A stretch of DNA of 7,029 nucleotides from Candidatus Heimdallarchaeota archaeon (GTDB taxonomy: Archaea; Asgardarchaeota; Heimdallarchaeia; JABLTI01), in NCBI GenBank assembly GCA_030671945.1, contig DAOVHJ010000132.1, positions 1 through 7,029 on the forward strand, given 5' to 3'. The notes under the pieces are model-generated. The model saw only the letters and a program-made list of their open reading frames with translations. It had not been told where the DNA came from and did not search any database. Positions 1 through 5,259 of the stretch are shown here, one piece after another. Within the stretch, counting starts at the first letter, position 1, and each line of letters begins with the position of its first letter. A program made the position numbers and the translations under genes.

Positions 1-3000
1 AGTTAATAATGCATCATATCCTCTCACTGACTGCATATTATTAATCAAATCTTTTGATCCTAGTTTGAGAAATTCTTTCCCTACTTTTTCTATGGCATCC
101 ATATTTTGGACTTCTTGAAACATCTGGTAACAATAGCCAAGCAGTTTGTATCTGATATCAAGGTCTGATTCCTGATCCAAAATTAATAATTGTTCAAAAG
201 ATTCACTGCCAATTAATGATAATAATTGCTGGTTTTCCGCATCTCTTGCTAATCTAATTGCAAAATCTAAGAAATAGAATCCTAATTGTGGTTTATTTAA
301 CATTATATCTGCATTTGCTCTCTTAATTAAAATTGATATTAATTGGTTGATTTTTTCTTCTTGTTTTGTTGCTTTAAAGAACTGCATAGCATCTCGAGTT
401 ATTTTACCAATCATATTCCATTCGACATCTAGTGTTATTTTTATGCCTTCAATGTAGGTCTCTGAAACATATGGTAGAAGAGCTCTTTTCGAGATATCAT
501 GATTTCCCACAATCTCTAAAACCTTGGCTCCTGCGATTGAATTCTTTTTACTAATTATTTCGATAGCAAGTTTCAATGAGAGATCAATAATCCTCTTAAT
601 TTCTTCTGGATCCGGACTGCTATTCGCTAGATCTAAAGCTCTGTTTAAGAAGAAAATTCCAATAGATGATTTTCTATTTGGTAAAAATTGGTTTGCAGCG
701 GAAAGGTAAATACTAACAATTATTGCAAGAAGATCAAATCTAGAAATTTTCTCAACTAACAATCTGCCTTTCTCAAGAATATGAACAGCTTTAGTTAATT
801 CATTTTCTTCTAAAAATCTTCGAGCTGATTCAAGAATTTGTTTCGTTGTTCCTACTGCACGTTCAATATTTTTATCCTTAAGGTAAAGCTCGACTGCTTT
901 TTGTGCATTCTTGACTGCTTCAATAGCTTTCCCTGTACTTAGAAGGTTTCCAACGATAAGAGATGAAGTTTCTCCTGCTTTAGTATAGGCACCTGCTTTT
1001 TCAAATATTGTAACAGCTAATTCATAAACATCATTTGATTTTTCCAAGTCGCTCTGAGCTAATTCAACTGCTTTAGCTAGTGTTATATCTCCGAGTTCAT
1101 TACAACCAGCCATATTATTAGTTTGTAATTCAATCTCAATTGCTTTATCTATAGCTAATCTCCCGCTTTTTTGGTGCGATAATTCTACTAAAATGAAACC
1201 TGAAATTAGATAGATTTTAGCTGCTTCATGTGAACCTGAAATTTCATTAGCGATGTTGGCAGCATTATCGATCAATTCTATACCGTTTACCTCGTCTCCT
1301 TTCTCAATGAATCTATGACTCATTGATAAACAGAGATTTTTTGCATGTTCATGGTTTTCTGATTTTCGATAATATTCAATTGCAGTTTGAATAAAGTTCT
1401 TGGAGAGCTCTAATTCACCTTTATCGTATAATTCGCCTGCAATATTAGCTATAATATTTCCTTGTTCCAGCATTCGCTCATTATTTTCTTCTAAGATTGG
1501 GAGTATTTGTGTAAACGCATTATTCATGGAATTATACATTCCCGCAGCTCGCAAACTTTCGATTCTCATTCCATTTATTTCTAAAGCAAATTCTAGACTT
1601 GTTGAAACACTATAGTTTGCAACTTGTTCCCATAATTGCTCGCCTTCCATAATTTTGCCATCAGCAATTACATCTTGAGCATTAGCAACTAATTTGTGAA
1701 TTGCTTTTTTCTGTTCATCTATATTTCCTGTTTTTTGATGAACTGTAACAATTTGCCCAGTAACAATAGAAGCATTCTGATAATCCTTCATATCAAATAA
1801 GAGATCAGCTATTTGCTCTAGGATTTTTGCAGCTTGCTCGTATTCATTAGCAACCATTAAAGTGTCTGATGCAAGAAGAACAAGTTTTACTCCCTCAACA
1901 ATTCTATTTTGTTTCAAAAGTGAATTACAAGTTTTCATATATACTTCAGAAGCTTTTATTGGTTGACCGAGTCGAAGATACATACCTGTAGACAAGTCAA
2001 CAATATGTAAACCGAGTTCAGTTTCTTCTCCCAAAATGAAATCTGTGGCATAATTAGAAAGTTCCTCAGCAACACCCGGCGATTTCACTTTCTCATCTTG
2101 TTGCTCGAGTAAATTGACAGCTTGTAGAAATAGATTGTATGTTGTTTGATGATCTTTTATTGAAGCAAAAGCTCTTGCTTCAAATAGGAAGACTTCAATT
2201 GTTATTTCAATATTCTTGGATTCTTGAGCAATAGTAGAAGCTATTTCAAAACAGCTTAATGCAAAGTCTCTATTTCCGTCTGGATTACTAACTAATGATT
2301 TAGTTCCTATTTCAGCAGTTTTCAAAATGGAATTTGCTAGTTTGTCAGGGAGATTTGCTTGTTGATATGATTTGTTTGATAACTGTATTTGCCTTAATGC
2401 ATCTGCCCAATTTTCACGTCTAATATTGACATCAGCTAAAGCTTGAAATGCATCACCTGATCTTTCTGAATCGTTTGTTTTGATAAAGATCTGTGCTCCT
2501 GTCTCGATTAGTTCTTCACCAAAGATGTAATTACCTTTCTCAATGAATAATTGTCCTTGAGCAAGTGCTGCTTCTCCAGCTTCTGCAAGCAATCCAACTT
2601 GATTTAAAATTGTAATACCGTTTCTAATGAATTCGGATGCCTCTTCAAACATTTCTTTTTGATCTCTCAAAATACCTCCTTGAACGATGATTAATCTTCC
2701 AAGTTTTGTTAGATAATCCTTCTCACCTTCAAGGTTGTTTCTCGCAAAATCATAGAATTCTTTCACAGAATACAAATCACCTAAATCAAGGAAAACGGTA
2801 GTTGAATCTTGAAGAATTTGATCTTGGGTTTCTAAATTAACCAATGAACTAAATTCCATAGCAGTAATATACAAGTGTTTAGCCTGAATAGTTTCACTAT
2901 TACTGAGAGCTCGTTTCGCTTTATCTGCACAATAAAATGCTATCTGAATTACTGGTTCATTTGAACCCAAACTTAAGTATGAACCAACCGCTTTTCTTAA

Positions 3001-5115
3001 TAATTCAATTCCTTCTTCTATGAAATTATAATCTATGAGAATTTTTGCTCCGAAGGAAATTTTTTGTGCGAAAATGTCTGGGTTGCTTTCACTTGTTATA
3101 ATTTTAGTTAATTGAACTAACAGATCTTTAGCCAAATCATTTTGATTATTATCGAATAAAAGTTGACTATGTTCTATTAACAGATTGGTTGCCTCAAGAC
3201 TTTCACCAATTAATGCTAAAGTATTGATACCAGTTTCAATGAAACTTTTTCCTAAAGCAAAATTCTGAACAGAGATAATTAATTGCTTCCCCGTTGAAAG
3301 CAATTTCATAACAATATTTTTGTTTTCTTCTGGATAGTTTTTCCCCAACACCCTTGTTGCGTACGACAAATATTCTAGAGCAAGTTCAGGAAAACCGTTG
3401 AAAATTGCGTGATCAGTAAATTCAATAATAATGTTTGTTTCTGCGATTGGATCTTTTTGTTGTGCACACTGAGCTGCGCCATTGAAAAGTAGTTTTGCTA
3501 ATTCCACATTTTTTTCATTTAGTTTGTTTTTTGCTGCTATTACTAAAGGTGTTATTGCTCCTAGTATTTCATCTTCAACATTTGCACTTTTATATAATTT
3601 CGACGCTTCAATCATGCGGAAAATTGCTGCTTCATATTGTTCTAATCCTAATAATGATTCTCCGAAAGCATTGTGCGATTTTGCAGCTCCTACAACGTCA
3701 CCAGCTTTTACTAAGTTCTCAACAGCCTTTATTGAGAAATTTTCTGCTTCTTTTATTTGATTTGCTCTACTTAATTCAACAGAAATTTTGGTTAAGTTAG
3801 TACCTAATTGATCAAATGCTTGGACTCCCTCTAATATTTCTTGTCCACTTTCAGTGTATTTTGTGGCTATCTCAATTTTATTATTTGCAATAAGTTCAAC
3901 TGCTTTATCAAAAATTTCATCTACAATAGCGGTAAACTTTTCGATTAGTTTTCCAAATAGGTATGCTTTAGTAGAATTCATGTAATCCTCTAATGCAATT
4001 TCAATTCTTCCTCTCAAAAACATGTTCTGAGCTTTTACTTGATAAAATGCTCCTAAATATTCCAAATCTATCTTTTCTATTTGGTGAATGGTTGCAAAAT
4101 AATTCATACCTGTAGCAAACATTCCTTTCATATCCAAAAGAGCATATGCATTCTTAACAATTCCATCTGCTAGTTTTAGTGCAAAATCTTTTTGACCAAT
4201 TTCAACAAGTAATTGTAATGCTTTGTTATAGACATCGAGGGCTGGGACATATCTTTTCTTCTCATAAATTAATTGTGCATGCTCAGAAAGAATGTGTGCA
4301 ATATCTGCAATTGTCTCATTTAGACCAATGTCTCTGCCTTTTTCAATTCCAAGGTCTAATAACTCTCCACCTGGATCTTCTTCATTTATTTTTTCTTTTA
4401 CAGCTTTTATTAATTTCTTTGAACCTTTCCCAACGAGAATTTCTTGTGCTTGTGTAATTATAATCTTAATTGCTTCTGTTGCTTTCTCCAGCAATCCCTC
4501 AACTTTACAGTATTCAATCAATCTATCGAATAAAAGAAGTCCTTCTTCCAAAAAACCTTCTTCTAAAAGAAGCGTAAAAGCTTCAATTTCACCCTGGACT
4601 TTCTCTTCTTTCTGATCAATCTCTAGTAATGTTTCAGATGCTTCTTTAAGGTAAGTGTTTCCCAATTTCCTATCTTCGTCTTTTTTACTTGTGAGAATTA
4701 ATAAGGCAATTTTTTGTAGATACTTACCTTTTTCTGTTTGCGCTTCTTCAACATCCTTTTGAATTACTTTTGCAGCAATTACTTTTTTATCTACAAAATC
4801 GAGTAGTGTATCATATCTTTTCTTCTTTTCTGCTTCTTCAATTAATTGATCTAAAGGCTTTAATGCTTTCAGAAATACTTTCTTTTTTTCTTCTTCTACT
4901 GAAGTAATACTCTCAAAAACAAATATGATTTCTACTAATAATGATGGAATATTTTCTTTTTCTGCATTCTCAATAGCTTTTAGAAGTGGTTCTTTAGCGC
5001 TTTCTGGTTTACCGGAATCAATGAATTCATTTGCAGCTTTCAGAAAAGTCTCCGCTGCATTTTTCCACTTACTTTTTTCTTCAAAAGCTATTGCTTTTTC
5101 CAATAACTGGGACAT
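1..5115 (-). CDS. Giant TPR-like alpha-solenoid protein, 3' partial (at least 1705 residues)
   Basis: Reading the minus strand from the ATG at 5113-5115 gives 1705 sense codons with no stop, and the frame is still open at position 1, so the C-terminus lies outside the window. An in-frame TAG at 5179-5181 bounds the start. The ATG is preferred over an in-frame GTG (5143-5145) and TTG (5149-5151) because AAGAGG lies 9 nt before it. The product is almost entirely amphipathic helix, rich in Glu, Lys, Ile, Leu, Ala and Asn. It has very few Trp (17, 903, 1162, 1566) and scattered single Cys. I see no signal peptide, membrane span, catalytic motif or nucleotide-binding loop. Residues 1 to about 250 are strongly Lys/Glu-rich and less regular. 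From about 292 to 1612 a helical-hairpin repeat of about 41 residues runs without a break. Proteins of this type are normally cytoplasmic scaffolds that bind other proteins, and that role is inferred here. The exact family is not recognised. It follows a beta-propeller/longin gene on the same strand. Confidence 0.93.
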   Translation of the reverse strand, partial: MSQLLEKAIAFEEKSKWKNAAETFLKAANEFIDSGKPESAKEPLLKAIENAEKENIPSLLVEIIFVFESITSVEEEKKKVFLKALKPLDQLIEEAEKKKRYDTLLDFVDKKVIAAKVIQKDVEEAQTEKGKYLQKIALLILTSKKDEDRKLGNTYLKEASETLLEIDQKEEKVQGEIEAFTLLLEEGFLEEGLLLFDRLIEYCKVEGLLEKATEAIKIIITQAQEILVGKGSKKLIKAVKEKINEEDPGGELLDLGIEKGRDIGLNETIADIAHILSEHAQLIYEKKRYVPALDVYNKALQLLVEIGQKDFALKLADGIVKNAYALLDMKGMFATGMNYFATIHQIEKIDLEYLGAFYQVKAQNMFLRGRIEIALEDYMNSTKAYLFGKLIEKFTAIVDEIFDKAVELIANNKIEIATKYTESGQEILEGVQAFDQLGTNLTKISVELSRANQIKEAENFSIKAVENLVKAGDVVGAAKSHNAFGESLLGLEQYEAAIFRMIEASKLYKSANVEDEILGAITPLVIAAKNKLNEKNVELAKLLFNGAAQCAQQKDPIAETNIIIEFTDHAIFNGFPELALEYLSYATRVLGKNYPEENKNIVMKLLSTGKQLIISVQNFALGKSFIETGINTLALIGESLEATNLLIEHSQLLFDNNQNDLAKDLLVQLTKIITSESNPDIFAQKISFGAKILIDYNFIEEGIELLRKAVGSYLSLGSNEPVIQIAFYCADKAKRALSNSETIQAKHLYITAMEFSSLVNLETQDQILQDSTTVFLDLGDLYSVKEFYDFARNNLEGEKDYLTKLGRLIIVQGGILRDQKEMFEEASEFIRNGITILNQVGLLAEAGEAALAQGQLFIEKGNYIFGEELIETGAQIFIKTNDSERSGDAFQALADVNIRRENWADALRQIQLSNKSYQQANLPDKLANSILKTAEIGTKSLVSNPDGNRDFALSCFEIASTIAQESKNIEITIEVFLFEARAFASIKDHQTTYNLFLQAVNLLEQQDEKVKSPGVAEELSNYATDFILGEETELGLHIVDLSTGMYLRLGQPIKASEVYMKTCNSLLKQNRIVEGVKLVLLASDTLMVANEYEQAAKILEQIADLLFDMKDYQNASIVTGQIVTVHQKTGNIDEQKKAIHKLVANAQDVIADGKIMEGEQLWEQVANYSVSTSLEFALEINGMRIESLRAAGMYNSMNNAFTQILPILEENNERMLEQGNIIANIAGELYDKGELELSKNFIQTAIEYYRKSENHEHAKNLCLSMSHRFIEKGDEVNGIELIDNAANIANEISGSHEAAKIYLISGFILVELSHQKSGRLAIDKAIEIELQTNNMAGCNELGDITLAKAVELAQSDLEKSNDVYELAVTIFEKAGAYTKAGETSSLIVGNLLSTGKAIEAVKNAQKAVELYLKDKNIERAVGTTKQILESARRFLEENELTKAVHILEKGRLLVEKISRFDLLAIIVSIYLSAANQFLPNRKSSIGIFFLNRALDLANSSPDPEEIKRIIDLSLKLAIEIISKKNSIAGAKVLEIVGNHDISKRALLPYVSETYIEGIKITLDVEWNMIGKITRDAMQFFKATKQEEKINQLISILIKRANADIMLNKPQLGFYFLDFAIRLARDAENQQLLSLIGSESFEQLLILDQESDLDIRYKLLGYCYQMFQEVQNMDAIEKVGKEFLKLGSKDLINNMQSVRGYDALLT
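280..4242 (-). repeat. Tandem helical-hairpin repeats, about 41 residues each (protein level)
   Basis: Within the giant protein a small residue, usually in the pattern aromatic/hydrophobic-x-x-(A/G/S)-x-x-hydrophobic, recurs near residues 292, 334, 374, 417, 457, 497, 540, 579, 622, 662, 702, 745, 784, 826, 866, 906, 952, 992, 1035, 1075, 1115, 1158, 1197, 1238, 1278, 1318, 1359, 1400, 1443, 1486, 1530, 1571 and 1612. The spacing is 39-46 and averages about 41. Clear examples are RYVPALDVY (288-296), QYEAAIF (493-499), NWADALRQI (902-910) and EYEQAAKIL (1091-1099). The helix-turn-helix pattern resembles TPR, but each unit is about seven residues longer than the canonical 34, closer to the longer hairpins of SNAP-type TPR-like folds. 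I placed the anchors by eye, and some (334, 784, 1359, 1571) are weak. The units are diverged in sequence and are not DNA-level repeats. Confidence 0.72.
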
Positions 5116-5124
5116 AACAATTTG

Positions 5125-5130
5125 CCTCTT
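5125..5130 (-). promoter_or_regulatory. Ribosome-binding site of the giant solenoid gene
   Basis: The minus strand reads AAGAGG here, ending 9 nt before the ATG at 5113-5115. GAGG matches the core of the archaeal/bacterial Shine-Dalgarno sequence (anti-SD CCUCC). It supports the ATG over the upstream in-frame GTG at 5143 and TTG at 5149. The match is short, so it is moderate support only. Confidence 0.5.
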
Positions 5131-5146
5131 AAATTCTTTAAACACT

Positions 5147-5166
5147 TCCAATATTAAATATTTGGA
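5147..5166 (-). promoter_or_regulatory. TATA-like AT-rich inverted repeat, candidate promoter/operator
   Basis: The minus strand carries TCCAA and TTGGA arms around an AT core containing TATTTAATA (5152-5160). With one bulged A, the inner TATT/AATA arms also pair. TATTTAATA resembles an archaeal TATA box. If so, transcription would start about 25 nt downstream, near 5130, giving the giant gene a very short leader with AAGAGG at its 5' end. The symmetric arms could be a regulator site overlapping the box. AT-rich spacers often hold such sequences by chance, so this is only a candidate. Confidence 0.35.
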
Positions 5167-5210
5167 AATACTAACTAGCTAAATATTCGCACTTAGACAA
5201 TATGAATAGG

Positions 5211-5216
5211 AAAAAA
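5211..5216 (-). terminator. Possible T-rich archaeal terminator of the propeller/longin gene
   Basis: The minus strand has a TTTTTT run (flanked as CGTTTTTTCC) 43 nt after the TAA stop at 5260-5262. Archaeal transcription often ends at oligo-T tracts without a hairpin, and I see no convincing stem in front of this one. Its place between the stop codon and the TATA-like element fits two separate transcripts. A six-base run is weak evidence in DNA this AT-rich. Confidence 0.3.
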
Positions 5217-5259
5217 CGACTCATAAGTTTTTAGTAGTAGGTATGTTTGTAGCTTTCTC

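Noticed and set aside
4292..4615. Plus-strand open frame of about 107 codons (and similar ones at 3482-3800, 4179-4457, 1400-1615, 524-709 and 4925-5182)
   Set aside because: All lie antisense to the continuous 1705-codon minus-strand frame. Their Ser/Phe/Leu/Ile-rich products are what the reverse complement of a Glu/Lys/Asn-rich gene gives, and none shows a recognisable domain.
5147..5166. Inverted repeat read as an intrinsic terminator hairpin
   Set aside because: The stem is AT-rich with a bulge, has almost no loop and no T tract follows it. A promoter or operator reading fits its place just upstream of a start codon better.
5116..5178. Longer N-terminus for the giant protein from the in-frame GTG (5143) or TTG (5149)
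   Set aside because: The ATG at 5115 has AAGAGG at a good distance. The alternatives would place the start inside the TATA-like element and add a sequence with no repeat character.
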